Shown: positions 34,539-43,158 of the stretch, one piece after another
Numbering within the stretch: the stretch's first letter is position 1
How the letters are laid out: every line of letters starts with the position of its first letter
From: an uncultured Oscillospiraceae bacterium
GTDB taxonomy: Bacteria > Bacillota > Clostridia > Oscillospirales > Acutalibacteraceae
DNA: 53,538 bases
Reading direction: 5' to 3'
NCBI GenBank assembly: GCA_900546785.1
Contig: URED01000011.1
Location: 1-53,538, forward strand
Program-made: the position numbers and the translations under genes
The notes under the pieces: generated by a model
The model's database searches: none
Seen by the model: the letters and a program-made list of their open reading frames with translations, nothing else
What the model was told of the DNA's origin: nothing

Positions 34539-35439
34539 TAATAAAAAAAGGAAACGCAGCGTTTCCGAAAAAAGCTATGCATCACGCGCGCCGCTGAACG
34601 ATCTGGATCCTCCGCGCATATACCGGGAGGAGCAGCAGCCGGGCAAAGCTAAAAGACCGCCAACAAAAAATCAAACACGCCGCAGGCAGAATAAAAAAAG
34701 GCGGCTTAAAAACAGCGTAAGAAGAGGTCTGCTTGCATTCTGTCTGCTTGTGGTTCTTATTGCGTTCGGCGTTGCGCTGTCGCTTACTGTGTTCTTTAAA
34801 ACAGAAACCATAACCGCGCAGGGCAGCGGCATTTATACGTCACAGGAAATCATTGATGCATCGGGAATAAATTCCGCAAATAATCTCTTTTTGATAGATG
34901 GGGAAGAGATAGAAAGCAGCATTACAAGAAAACTTCCGTATATAGGTGAAGTAACTATAAAAAGGGAATTGCCGAATACGCTGCACATTACCGTTTCGGA
35001 TACGATTGCATCCTATTCAATCAGAAATGAGGACGGTACTTATATATTACTTGACCTTGATTTTAAGGTGCTTGAAAATGCTGCCGCGCAAAATCCCGCA
35101 GATACGATACTGATAAGCTCTGCGCAGATCAGCAGCGTGCAACCGGGAAGCACCATAGCGTTCAGCGATACTGCCGTTCAGGAAAGACTCAAAACGCTTG
35201 CGCAGACGGTTTATGCAACCGGTATGGCGCAGGCGACCGAGATCTATACTTTAGGCGTTAACAGCAACTATGTTGTTTATATGAACAGGATAACCTTTGA
35301 GCTTGGAACGCTTGATGATCTTGAAAACAAACTCATACGCGGGCTTGCGTCCTGTGAAAAGCTGGATGAAAGCGGTTCAAATATCCGCGGAACATTGAAT
35401 CTCACGGTTGACAAGCAATCTTACTTTACAGCAGAATAA
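34528..35439 (+). CDS. ftsQ: Cell-division protein FtsQ/DivIB
   Basis: Bitopic divisome protein bridging FtsL/DivIC to other factors. The 303-residue protein has a very basic cytoplasmic tail (about 1-65, many Lys/Arg), one membrane helix (about 67-91), a POTRA domain (about 93-165, with F-K-T-E-T-I-T and the N-N-L-F turn) and a beta-rich C-terminal domain. ATG overlaps murA. It is the last gene before an AT-rich gap and ftsZ; ftsA, which often lies between them, is absent. Confidence 0.88.
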   Translation: MKDNNKKRKRSVSEKSYASRAPLNDLDPPRIYREEQQPGKAKRPPTKNQTRRRQNKKRRLKNSVRRGLLAFCLLVVLIAFGVALSLTVFFKTETITAQGSGIYTSQEIIDASGINSANNLFLIDGEEIESSITRKLPYIGEVTIKRELPNTLHITVSDTIASYSIRNEDGTYILLDLDFKVLENAAAQNPADTILISSAQISSVQPGSTIAFSDTAVQERLKTLAQTVYATGMAQATEIYTLGVNSNYVVYMNRITFELGTLDDLENKLIRGLASCEKLDESGSNIRGTLNLTVDKQSYFTAE

Positions 35440-35583
35440 GGTTACAATTTGCGTAAAGAAAAATACTTTACAAATATGAACAAATTTTGCCGCATTCCGG
35501 CTGTTTTGTATATTCTGCACAAATTAGTACTGAAAAATTTTCAAAACTTTGAAAAAAATATTTATCAAAAACAGAAAAAAATA

Positions 35584-35612
35584 TTGCAAAACGATTACAA
35601 TATTGTTACAAT
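35584..35612 (+). promoter_or_regulatory. Sigma-A promoter of ftsZ
   Basis: -35 TTGCAA (35584-35589), 17-base spacer, extended -10 TGTTACAAT with TACAAT at 35607-35612, in a 219-base AT-rich gap. ftsZ can therefore be transcribed apart from the dcw operon. Confidence 0.6.
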
Positions 35613-35658
35613 AATAAAGTGCAGACAGCTTAAATAATACATATAAGGAGAATAAAAA

Positions 35659-36753
35659 ATGGGAAGATACGAAATCGATACTGAAGACACAAAGGTAGTT
35701 TCCATTAAAGTAGTCGGCGTCGGCGGCGGCGGCGGTAATGCCGTTAACCGCATGGTGCATTGCAATATTCAGGATGTTGAATTTATCGCCATAAACAGTG
35801 ATAAGCCCGCTCTCGGCAAGTCACAGGCGTCTCAGAAGATCCTTATTGGCGAAAAAGCCACTAAGGGCCGCGGCGCAGGCGCAAAGCCGGAGGTTGGTAA
35901 AAAAGCGGCTGATGAAAGCAGAGAGGCGATTACAGACGCGCTTACCGGCGCTGAAATGGTGTTCATTACTGCCGGTATGGGCGGCGGAACAGGCACCGGT
36001 GCCGCTCCCGTTGTTGCGCAGGTAGCAAAGGATCTCGGCATACTTACTGTCGGCGTTGTTACAACTCCGTTTGCTTTTGAGGGTAAAAGACGTATGGATC
36101 AGGCGCAGGTCGGCATAGACGAGCTTGCGCAGTACGTTGATTCCATCATGGTTATACCGAACGAGAATCTTAAATTCGTTACAGATGAAAAGATCACGCT
36201 TCTCAATGCGTTTGAGATCGCGAATGATGTTCTTCGTCAGGCAGTTCAGTCCATTTCTGATCTTGTAAACGCTACAGGTCTTGTAAACTGTGACTTCGCA
36301 GACGTTACGGAGATCATGAAAGATGCCGGTTACGCACATATGGGCGTTGGCAGAGCCAAAGGCAAGGACAAGGCAGAGGTTGCCGCTCAGGCTGCTATCT
36401 CCAGCCCGCTTCTTAACACTTCCATTGACGGCGCTCGCGGCGTACTTCTTAACATTACCGCTTCCTCCGATATCGGTCTTGAAGAGATCGATGTTGCTTC
36501 CACAATCGTTAAGAACGCAGTTCATCCCGATTGTGAGATCATTTGGGGTGCGAATGTGGATGAATCGCTTGAGGATGAGATGATCATTACCGTTGTTGCC
36601 ACAAGGTTCGGCGATAAGGGCCCTGGGGCTCCCATCAAATCAACAACAGCTAATATAGAGGTCGCTCCTCCCGATGCGCAGCCCGCAAGCTCGTTCACAG
36701 CAAATGATTCCGATACATTTAATGATATCGTAAGCCTTTTTAATAAGAAATAA
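35659..36753 (+). CDS. ftsZ: Cell-division GTPase FtsZ
   Basis: Tubulin-like GTPase that forms the Z-ring. The 364-residue protein has the nucleotide loop G-V-G-G-G-G-G-N-A near 20-28, the tubulin signature G-G-G-T-G-T-G at 108-114 and the N-x-D-F-A-D-V-T-E-I-M segment. The linker after the GTPase core is short, and the C-terminal peptide ends D-T-F-N-D-I-V-S-L-F-N-K-K, unlike the D-(I/V)-P-x-F-(L/I)-R-R form that binds FtsA, SepF and others. AAGGAG precedes the ATG. Ends at a strong terminator. Confidence 0.97.
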   Translation: MGRYEIDTEDTKVVSIKVVGVGGGGGNAVNRMVHCNIQDVEFIAINSDKPALGKSQASQKILIGEKATKGRGAGAKPEVGKKAADESREAITDALTGAEMVFITAGMGGGTGTGAAPVVAQVAKDLGILTVGVVTTPFAFEGKRRMDQAQVGIDELAQYVDSIMVIPNENLKFVTDEKITLLNAFEIANDVLRQAVQSISDLVNATGLVNCDFADVTEIMKDAGYAHMGVGRAKGKDKAEVAAQAAISSPLLNTSIDGARGVLLNITASSDIGLEEIDVASTIVKNAVHPDCEIIWGANVDESLEDEMIITVVATRFGDKGPGAPIKSTTANIEVAPPDAQPASSFTANDSDTFNDIVSLFNKK

Positions 36754-36766
36754 GATTATTTTAGAA

Positions 36767-36798
36767 AGCCGCCATTCAAACGAATGGCGGCTATTTTT
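36767..36798 (+). terminator. Terminator after ftsZ
   Basis: Perfect 11-bp stem AGCCGCCATTC / GAATGGCGGCT with loop AAAC, followed by ATTTTTG. Confidence 0.95.
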
Positions 36799-37010
36799 GT
36801 ATATACTATTTGTTACTGATTTATCAAACCGTATAAGTCTTTCATTAAATGTTGAAAACTCTGTTGAAGTTATTGATATAAAGTGTTTTTGCTTTACAAA
36901 ATTAATGAGCGATCGGAATTATGAGTTGAATTATTAACATTTTAAACATTATTTTCAACAAAGATTTAAACAATATCTGTTTGTAAAGACCTCGTGCTTT
37001 ACAAAAAAAC
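36799..37010. other. AT-rich gap between ftsZ and mannosidase terminators
   Basis: No gene or promoter is convincing here. The one visible structure is an inverted repeat TTTGTAAAG / CTTTACAAA (36980-36988 with 36997-37005, loop ACCTCGTG) directly beside the mannosidase terminator. Several GTTGAA / TTCAAC-type words occur, but no DnaA-box cluster. Confidence 0.5.
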
Positions 37011-37050
37011 ACCCCGCGGATATACAGGCGTTTGTATATCAGCGGGGTAC
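37001..37050 (-). terminator. Terminator of the GH38 mannosidase unit
   Basis: Long hairpin, 16-base arms with one mismatch, beginning ACCCCGC at 37011 and closing GCGGGGT at 37048. On the minus strand it is followed by seven Ts. Confidence 0.9.
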
Positions 37051-37094
37051 TTTATTTTGTATATTTTTAATGTTTAACAACCGTATACTGTGTA

Positions 37095-40000
37095 TTACCA
37101 CTCGGATTTGGTATAAGAGCGAATGATATTTGTAATGATATTATCTCTCTTAAATCCTTTTCCTTTGCCGCCGTTTTTCTGATCCTGTATTTTTCCGGCT
37201 CTGATCGTTACAAAGTCGGATCTGTCTATGATTTTTTCAATCGGCGGTATCTCATCAAAGCTGTAATCTTCTGCCGGGGATTCGTCCGTTATCTTTGTTG
37301 CAAGGCGCGTGTTGGAAAACTTTTTAACTGCCGTCATCGCAAGAACGATAACGCGGTTATCCTCAGGCAAGGTCAGTGTTTTTATATTACGTATGTCGAT
37401 CTCATAGATATAGAAGCAGACTTTGCCGTTCGCTATATCTCCCTCCGGGTGGTGCGTATGCGTAAATTCATAGCCTAATATCGCGTCCTTTATTTTTGCC
37501 GTTTGCTTCAGGCCGGCCATATCCCATTTACCGATTGGCTCCTTAAAGGAATAGATCGTCAGCGGCTTTTCTTTTCCGTCTGCATAAAATGTAACTTCGC
37601 GGTCTCCGAGTGTGCTTGCGGCAAGTAGGTAAAGCTTTGTACAGCCCTTGGGCATTTCCATGCTTTGGCCGCGCGCAACGGTTACATCTTTGTCTGCAGC
37701 GGGGTCGGGCATTCTGAAAGTGATGCCGCCAACGGTAATGGATTTGGGGCAAAGCTCCGCAGGCAGGGAGCAGCCGCCGCCCTGAAGAATTACGTTTCGC
37801 ATATTCTCGTTCGGTGTAAAGCCCTTGGAATTACCTGCAAGCTCAAGCTTTTTAAAGCTCTCGCGCGGTTTCTTTTCTCCCGGTTCCAGTTGTATTCTGA
37901 ATGTCTTAACTTCAAACGGTTTTAAAGAAAAGTTGAGTGTTTTTGCTGCAAACTGCGCCTTGCCCGTTTCTTTTTCGCTGGCAAGCGTTTCACAGGCGTT
38001 TTCGATCTTTTTATAAAATCTGAGTTTAATGCCCTTGCGTCCGGCGCCGGAGCCCTCGTTTACGCGAACGATGATGCCGTTCCCGTCCTCGGCAAGCTTA
38101 ACGGCCCTAACAACGCAGTTCTTGTCATTTACCGCCATAAAGGAAAAGCTGCTGCCAAGCTCGCCCGCACGCCTTGCGCCCGTCTGAAAGGCAGTCATGG
38201 GCTTTAAAAAGCATTCGCTCTCGTATTGCGTGCCGTTTTCGTAGCCGCCGCTGTGGCTGTAGATACCGAAACTGAAAATATTTCTGCCAAGATCCTGCAG
38301 ATCCTGCCTCGTTTCCTTTGTGAACGCGCCTGCCGGCGTGTGCAGACAGGTCAACCGCAGCGTGTTTGACGCGGGCTTATCCCAGCCGTATTTGCAGTCT
38401 GAAAAAACGGATACGCCGTATTTTCCGCTGCCCGCCGTAATGTCCGCCCACTTCTGCGCAGGAACTTCATACAGCTTTTCCGTATTGTTTTCGCGTTTTA
38501 TAACGCCCAGACCAAGGTCGTAATCTGAATATTTGTTATAGCAGGTAAAGGGGAATACTGCTTTCAGCATCGTGCGTCTTGAACGCCAGTCCACGCGGTT
38601 TTCTACCCTTATGTATGCGCTGCCGCTTTCCAGATACACCGTCTGTTCAATAGTGGAATGGTCAAGCTCCCTTGTAACCTTTATCGCCGCTCTTGCAGGG
38701 CCGCTTTCAATAATTTCAAACTGCGGCGTGTTCGCGTAAAAGATCGGCTCGCGGTCAATATCCTTTTTTCTGATCTCCCATGAGGGGTAGGATAGCGCGC
38801 CAGTGTCTTTAAAGCAAGCCATTTTTATCGGGGATTCCAGCAGCTTGATTCTGTTGATCTTATCTATGATCTGTGCAATGTCGCCGTTTTTGTTAAAGAT
38901 AAGCTGATACTTTTCATTCTCAATTACGTGCTCGCTAACCTTAAGATCGGTGCTGATATGACTTGCGCTGTCTGCCGGTACAACGTCATAGACCTTAAGT
39001 CCCATTGCCTCCACCTCGGCAATGAAAATAATGTCAAATTCCTTGCCGGATTTGTAGACGATCTGGCTCGGCGCTTCGTTGCCGTCTTGGTCAAGCACTT
39101 TAATAAAAGTGCAGTTGTGCGTCATGCGAATATGCGCGGAAACAGCCGCTTTTCTTTTGTGCGCAACCGCATTGCTTACGATAACGGCGCATTCGCTAAC
39201 CCATTTCGTGTCAAGCTCATTGGCAAGGGCGCCTGCCGCCGCGCAGTATTCCGTTTTGAATTCGCTCAGCGAAAGGAAATAATCGCTTTGGCTGTCCACA
39301 CAAACGTCCATATTTCCCGTGCCGGTAATATCATCGTGGAATTGATGCTGGATAACTCTTTCCCACGCCCTGTTCAGATTTTCGGCAGGGTAGGTGAGCA
39401 CATCTGCCGTGTGCGCCGCCGTGCACAGCCTTTCCGTCTGATCGGCAAGCAGCTCGTTTTGCGCGTTCAGCCTTTTGTTCATGGCGCGCGAGGTGTATGC
39501 GCCTGCGCCGTGGGAAGTCATCAGCAGCTCGCCGTCATATTTCGGCAGCTTTGCCTTTTCCGCTTCGGGCAGCGCGTCAAGCTCTTTGAAGAAATCGTCC
39601 GTTGCGGCGGAAATAACTTCAAAATCCGAACCGCTGTTCTTTGAAACGCTTTCCTCAACTGCCTGCACGCTTTTTTCGTCCGGAGCGCCGCCCCAGTCGC
39701 CTGTGCCGTAAAGGTGCATCGTCTGCGGCAGTCCTCCCTCAAAAGCGTTTCTTGAAATTTTGTTGATAACGGAGATATCGCCCCTGATGTCGCCGTCAAA
39801 TTTGTATCTGTATGATTTTGCGTCCAGGCAGGCAAATACCTCGCTGCCGTCTATTCCTTTCCAGATGCCCGTATCAAACGGCACGCCGTTGGCAGAGCCC
39901 CAGCTCAGCTTTTGTGTGGAAAAGCCAAAAAGACCCGCGTGCTTCATGACAGACGGAAGCTGTCTGCCGAATCCGAAGCAGTCCGGCAGAAAGATATCTT

Positions 40001-40358
40001 TGCATTCCTTGCCGAATTTCTCCTCGAAATACCCGTTTCCCAGCAAAATGTTTCTGAACAGCGCTTCGGGAGAGGGGATGTTGACGTCGCCGTTTTCGTA
40101 TTCTGAGCCGGAAACGCACCACTTTCCCTCGTTGATCAGTTTCTTTATGTATTCGAAGTGCAGGGGATAGTATTCCTCGGCAAGCTTATATCTGAAAGCG
40201 CCCTCGAAATTAAATCTGTAATGCGGGTATTTTTCGATCAGATCAATGTTTTGTTCAAGGGTATCAGGCAAAAACTCGTCGATCGTCTTTGCAAGATTCC
40301 ACCGCCAAACCGTGTCAAGATGCGCGGTTGCGGCAACAAATGCCTTTTTCTTACTCAT
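37095..40358 (-). CDS. Alpha-mannosidase, GH38 family
   Basis: Large glycoside hydrolase (1087 residues) expected to remove alpha-mannose from N-glycan or mannan fragments. The N-terminal catalytic barrel has the zinc pair A-H13-L-D15-T-V-W-R-W and the F-L-P-D126-C-F-G-F segment holding the probable nucleophile Asp126, with a further His in S-H-G-A-G-A-Y near 286. A three-helix region (about 310-390) and large beta-sandwich domains follow, as in family members. No signal peptide is seen, so it is probably cytoplasmic. ATG 40358 with AAGG upstream is preferred over TTG 40364. It lies 9 bases after a 72-residue gene in the same unit. Confidence 0.9.
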   Translation of the reverse strand: MSKKKAFVAATAHLDTVWRWNLAKTIDEFLPDTLEQNIDLIEKYPHYRFNFEGAFRYKLAEEYYPLHFEYIKKLINEGKWCVSGSEYENGDVNIPSPEALFRNILLGNGYFEEKFGKECKDIFLPDCFGFGRQLPSVMKHAGLFGFSTQKLSWGSANGVPFDTGIWKGIDGSEVFACLDAKSYRYKFDGDIRGDISVINKISRNAFEGGLPQTMHLYGTGDWGGAPDEKSVQAVEESVSKNSGSDFEVISAATDDFFKELDALPEAEKAKLPKYDGELLMTSHGAGAYTSRAMNKRLNAQNELLADQTERLCTAAHTADVLTYPAENLNRAWERVIQHQFHDDITGTGNMDVCVDSQSDYFLSLSEFKTEYCAAAGALANELDTKWVSECAVIVSNAVAHKRKAAVSAHIRMTHNCTFIKVLDQDGNEAPSQIVYKSGKEFDIIFIAEVEAMGLKVYDVVPADSASHISTDLKVSEHVIENEKYQLIFNKNGDIAQIIDKINRIKLLESPIKMACFKDTGALSYPSWEIRKKDIDREPIFYANTPQFEIIESGPARAAIKVTRELDHSTIEQTVYLESGSAYIRVENRVDWRSRRTMLKAVFPFTCYNKYSDYDLGLGVIKRENNTEKLYEVPAQKWADITAGSGKYGVSVFSDCKYGWDKPASNTLRLTCLHTPAGAFTKETRQDLQDLGRNIFSFGIYSHSGGYENGTQYESECFLKPMTAFQTGARRAGELGSSFSFMAVNDKNCVVRAVKLAEDGNGIIVRVNEGSGAGRKGIKLRFYKKIENACETLASEKETGKAQFAAKTLNFSLKPFEVKTFRIQLEPGEKKPRESFKKLELAGNSKGFTPNENMRNVILQGGGCSLPAELCPKSITVGGITFRMPDPAADKDVTVARGQSMEMPKGCTKLYLLAASTLGDREVTFYADGKEKPLTIYSFKEPIGKWDMAGLKQTAKIKDAILGYEFTHTHHPEGDIANGKVCFYIYEIDIRNIKTLTLPEDNRVIVLAMTAVKKFSNTRLATKITDESPAEDYSFDEIPPIEKIIDRSDFVTIRAGKIQDQKNGGKGKGFKRDNIITNIIRSYTKSEW

Positions 40359-40367
40359 AAACAAACC

Positions 40368-40586
40368 TTATTTCTCAATGATCTCATATGTAAATTCATA
40401 TATTTTCTGCAGTTCCTTTACCTTATCCTCGTTATCCTCAATAAAGGTCTCGGAATAGATGGATCTGCCGTCTACGGAATAGTCCTTAACGATCTTGTTA
40501 AGCGCCTCCCAGGCTTCGTCCGCCTTATCATAGCCGTCCTCAAATTTGATAAGAAATTCCCTGTGTTTCGGTAATCTTACTTTCAT
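40368..40586 (-). CDS. Small protein of unknown function, mannosidase operon leader gene
   Basis: A 72-residue charged protein starting MKVRLPKHREFLIKFEDGYD. It is rich in Glu, Asp and Lys, with predicted helices and no Cys cluster or membrane segment. It has a good AGGAGAAG ribosome site and a near-consensus promoter, and ends 9 bases before the GH38 gene, so it is very probably real and co-expressed. I do not recognise the family. Possibilities include a regulator or a small partner of the mannosidase, but nothing in the sequence shows this. Confidence 0.72.
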   Translation of the reverse strand: MKVRLPKHREFLIKFEDGYDKADEAWEALNKIVKDYSVDGRSIYSETFIEDNEDKVKELQKIYEFTYEIIEK

Positions 40587-40618
40587 AATTCTTCTCCTGT
40601 TCTGATTATTCTATTATC

Positions 40619-40647
40619 ATTATATATTTAATGCCTGTTTATATCAA
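40619..40647 (-). promoter_or_regulatory. Sigma-A promoter of the mannosidase unit
   Basis: Minus strand: -35 TTGATA (40642-40647), 17-base spacer, -10 TATAAT (40619-40624). Confidence 0.75.
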
Positions 40648-40654
40648 GCAAAAA

Positions 40655-41083
40655 TTAATCAAGAAGCGTTAAAAGCGCCTTTCTAAAATCCAGATCCTGC
40701 TGCTTTGCGCGTTTTTTCGGCCCTTTGATATGCGCCCCAGCGCGCCGTGCCTGCTTTGCGGAATGGCGGCTCTCTAACAGGGATGCAATGTTGAAGTCGT
40801 TTATGATAAGTCCGTTTTGCGTGATTGCAACAGCGCCTTTTGCAAGCGCCATGGCGGCAAGCCCGTAGTCCTGCGTAACAACGATGTCTCCTTTTTCGGC
40901 GTCGTTTACAAGCGCAAAATCGGCGCTGTCCGCTCCTTTTGATACGGTTACCACCTTTGCTCCTGCACTTTTAAATTCATGGCTGGTGTCGCAGTAGATC
41001 ACCGCCTCTATGCCGTGCCGCTTTGCCTCTTCAACCGCGATTGCGGTTACCGGGCATCCGTCTGCGTCAATAAGAATTTTCAT
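40655..41083 (-). CDS. YaiI/YqxD family protein (DUF188, PIN-like)
   Basis: A 142-residue protein of the DUF188/UPF0178 family. It begins MKILIDADGCPV, with the family's D-A-D-x-C/G-P motif, followed by V-S-K-G-A-D-S-A-D and I-V-V-T-Q-D-Y-G-L-A; the three acidic patches resemble PIN-like nuclease sites. Function in cells is not established. It lies 36 bases after the terminator of the upstream minus-strand gene, and I see no strong own promoter. Confidence 0.88.
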   Translation of the reverse strand: MKILIDADGCPVTAIAVEEAKRHGIEAVIYCDTSHEFKSAGAKVVTVSKGADSADFALVNDAEKGDIVVTQDYGLAAMALAKGAVAITQNGLIINDFNIASLLESRHSAKQARRAGAHIKGPKKRAKQQDLDFRKALLTLLD

Positions 41084-41112
41084 ATCATATCCTTTTCCTT
41101 TTACACCTTTTC

Positions 41113-41145
41113 AAAAAGAAACACACCTTTTTCGGTGTGTTTCTT
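41113..41145 (-). terminator. Terminator of the LTA-synthase-like gene
   Basis: Minus strand: 12-bp stem AAGAAACACACC / GGTGTGTTTCTT with a 6-base loop, T tract after it. Confidence 0.88.
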
Positions 41146-41150
41146 AAAAC

Positions 41151-43025
41151 TTATGCGTTGTTTTGTTGATCAGAAGACTCGCTTTCCGGTTCCGGCGGTC
41201 TGCTTGGGTCTATCAGAATATTGTTGTTCATAAACTCGCTCTTCTTTTCCAGCTCGTTATTCACATACTCAAATCCGTATTCCTCATAGACTGTGGGCGT
41301 TTCGGAAAACAGATTTGTGCCTATCCCAAGCCTGTCGCCCTCTATTTCCACGCCCATGCTTGCAAGAATGGTGGGGAACATGTCAAAGTTGCAGTACTGC
41401 CTGTTTATAAATCTGTCGGCAGGTGCGTTTTCAACGTTCGGCGCGGGGTTAAGTATCAGGTTGAACTGGGTGCGCAGGTAATCCTCGTCAAAATCGGCAA
41501 AGAAATCCGTGTCCATACTCAAATGATCGCCGATCAGCACGATCGTTGTGTTTTCATAAAACGGCTGCTGCTGTATCCAGCGTACAAATTCCACCGTCTG
41601 CGCGCTGCTGTAGGCAATCACGTTTGCGTACTGGTCGTCGTAAGGCGTGGGCGCGTTCTCGCTCAGATAGCCGTGCGGGCGGTGCGTATCCGCCGTTTCC
41701 ATCGTGAAGTTAAAAGGCTTTCCCGTGTTGTATAGCCTTGTGATCTCTTCTTTTGCAAATTCGTAAAGCTTGTCGTCCTCAAAGCCCCACCAAACCTTGT
41801 AATCGTCCGGGATTATATCGTTTCTGACGGCATATCTGTAGTCAAATACCTTGGCGTTGCCGTGAGATTCGTAAAAGTATGAAAGGCCTCCGAAATTGGC
41901 GTCTGCTCCAAACATAATGGTCTGTTCATATCCCTGATCCTTAAGCATATCGTTCATCGTATATGCGCCGGGCAGGAAGTTGTCTTTGGAGCCGTATGCG
42001 TTTTGCTCTGCCGGCACCTTCATGGGAAGCCCCGTGGTCATATTGACCATGGACGCAACAGACCATTGCGTGCCCGTGCCCTGAAGCGGGCCGCCGAATT
42101 TTCCGCTTGTGTTTGAAAAGACGTCGCCTTCATATGCAAGCTCCGTCAGCTCCGGCATAAGGTTGTTTTCCATATATCCGCCGAGATCGGTGGAAAGATA
42201 GCTGTTTTCCATGGATTCAAGATATATGTGTATGATGTTTCTTTTCCTTTCCGGGAACGTGATGCCGGTGCTTCTCGGATCGGCGTAATTATCTTCAATA
42301 AAATCGGACTCGGCTATATATGCGTTGTAGAGCTGCCTGAGCTGGAATTGCTGCGAGCCGTAAGCGATGCCGCCGATAAGCATCGCAATACCCAAAACAA
42401 GGCTGACGATCCTGTGGAAAAGATCATTGAATACGGTAACGGATTTTTTATTGCCGTGATATTTTATGCTGAAATCGGAATAAACGAACAGGCTGAAGAT
42501 CGCCGTGCAAAACGCTGTCTGGAACACGGGACGCTCAAATACGTCCAGGTATACGCCGGAATCGGCGCCCTCGGTCGGTGAAAACAGATTGATCACAAGC
42601 TGGTCCGCCGTAACGTCGCCAAAGGAATCCTTGCCCCATATCGTTCCGAAGAACGCGGCGCAGCCAAGCATAAATAAAAAGCAGGAGAGCAGCTTTATAA
42701 ATCTCGTCCCGTGCGTCTTTTTGCGGTTGCCGTCCTCAAAGGTAAGGTATCTGTTTATAAAAGCGGAAAACAGCAGGCAAACAAGCCCCACTACGATGGA
42801 TAATGCAAAGAATTTTAAAAAGTTTTCTGTTCCGTAAGCGGAAGTATCCAGCCAGTGCTTGTATTTGAACACGTATCTGAGCAGCGCAACGGAGATCAGA
42901 TTTATAACAAAAATATTTCTGACTGCCGTGTGCAGTATTTTTCCGAAACTCTTTTTCCTGCAAAACAGCAGGATCTCGGCAACGGTGATGATGAGTGCTC
43001 CAATGGTTCCGCACAATATAAACAT
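41151..43025 (-). CDS. LTA synthase family protein (phosphoglycerol transferase-like)
   Basis: Membrane-anchored alkaline-phosphatase-superfamily enzyme, 624 residues, related to lipoteichoic acid synthase LtaS and OpgB. The N-terminal part has about five membrane helices (to about residue 225), then an extracellular catalytic domain. Residues that match LtaS metal and nucleophile positions: Glu270 (I-Y-L-E-S-M), Thr317 or Thr319 in G-T-G-T-Q-W, Asp500-His501 in G-D-H-L, and His448/His451 in T-H-R-P-H-G-Y. Expected to move glycerol-phosphate from phosphatidylglycerol to a polymer or glycan. The acidic Pro/Glu/Ser tail (about 605-624) is disordered. The exact product (LTA, modified glycan) is open. 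Confidence 0.87.
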   Translation of the reverse strand: MFILCGTIGALIITVAEILLFCRKKSFGKILHTAVRNIFVINLISVALLRYVFKYKHWLDTSAYGTENFLKFFALSIVVGLVCLLFSAFINRYLTFEDGNRKKTHGTRFIKLLSCFLFMLGCAAFFGTIWGKDSFGDVTADQLVINLFSPTEGADSGVYLDVFERPVFQTAFCTAIFSLFVYSDFSIKYHGNKKSVTVFNDLFHRIVSLVLGIAMLIGGIAYGSQQFQLRQLYNAYIAESDFIEDNYADPRSTGITFPERKRNIIHIYLESMENSYLSTDLGGYMENNLMPELTELAYEGDVFSNTSGKFGGPLQGTGTQWSVASMVNMTTGLPMKVPAEQNAYGSKDNFLPGAYTMNDMLKDQGYEQTIMFGADANFGGLSYFYESHGNAKVFDYRYAVRNDIIPDDYKVWWGFEDDKLYEFAKEEITRLYNTGKPFNFTMETADTHRPHGYLSENAPTPYDDQYANVIAYSSAQTVEFVRWIQQQPFYENTTIVLIGDHLSMDTDFFADFDEDYLRTQFNLILNPAPNVENAPADRFINRQYCNFDMFPTILASMGVEIEGDRLGIGTNLFSETPTVYEEYGFEYVNNELEKKSEFMNNNILIDPSRPPEPESESSDQQNNA

Positions 43026-43063
43026 GATCTAAAATCCTCTCTTCCTCGTATATTACCTTACGA

Positions 43064-43092
43064 ATTGTAACATATAAGCCCTTATATTACAA
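43064..43092 (-). promoter_or_regulatory. Promoter of the LTA-synthase-like gene
   Basis: Minus strand: -35 TTGTAA (43087-43092), 17-base spacer, extended -10 TGTTACAAT with TACAAT at 43064-43069. The -35 box is inside the inverted repeat 43077-43115. Confidence 0.55.
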
Positions 43093-43115
43093 TAGAGAAT
43101 TGCAATATAAGGGCT
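43077..43115. repeat. 17-bp inverted repeat over the promoter
   Basis: Arms AGCCCTTATATTACAAT (43077-43093) and ATTGCAATATAAGGGCT (43099-43115), one mismatch, loop AGAGA. It may terminate the upstream BNR lipoprotein transcript (no good T tract) or act as an operator of the LTA-synthase-like gene. Confidence 0.7.
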
Positions 43116-43158
43116 TTAATTGATTAAAACTGAACAATATTGGATTTTAGTAAATGTT

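Noticed and set aside
35449..35637. 62-codon reading frame between ftsQ and ftsZ
   Set aside because: Very AT-rich, no clear ribosome site, composition of promoter DNA (Lys, Asn and Ile runs), and it overlaps the predicted ftsZ promoter.
36800..37005. Possible replication origin or DnaA-box cluster
   Set aside because: Only scattered GTTGAA/TTCAAC words; no TTATCCACA boxes, no dnaA or dnaN nearby.
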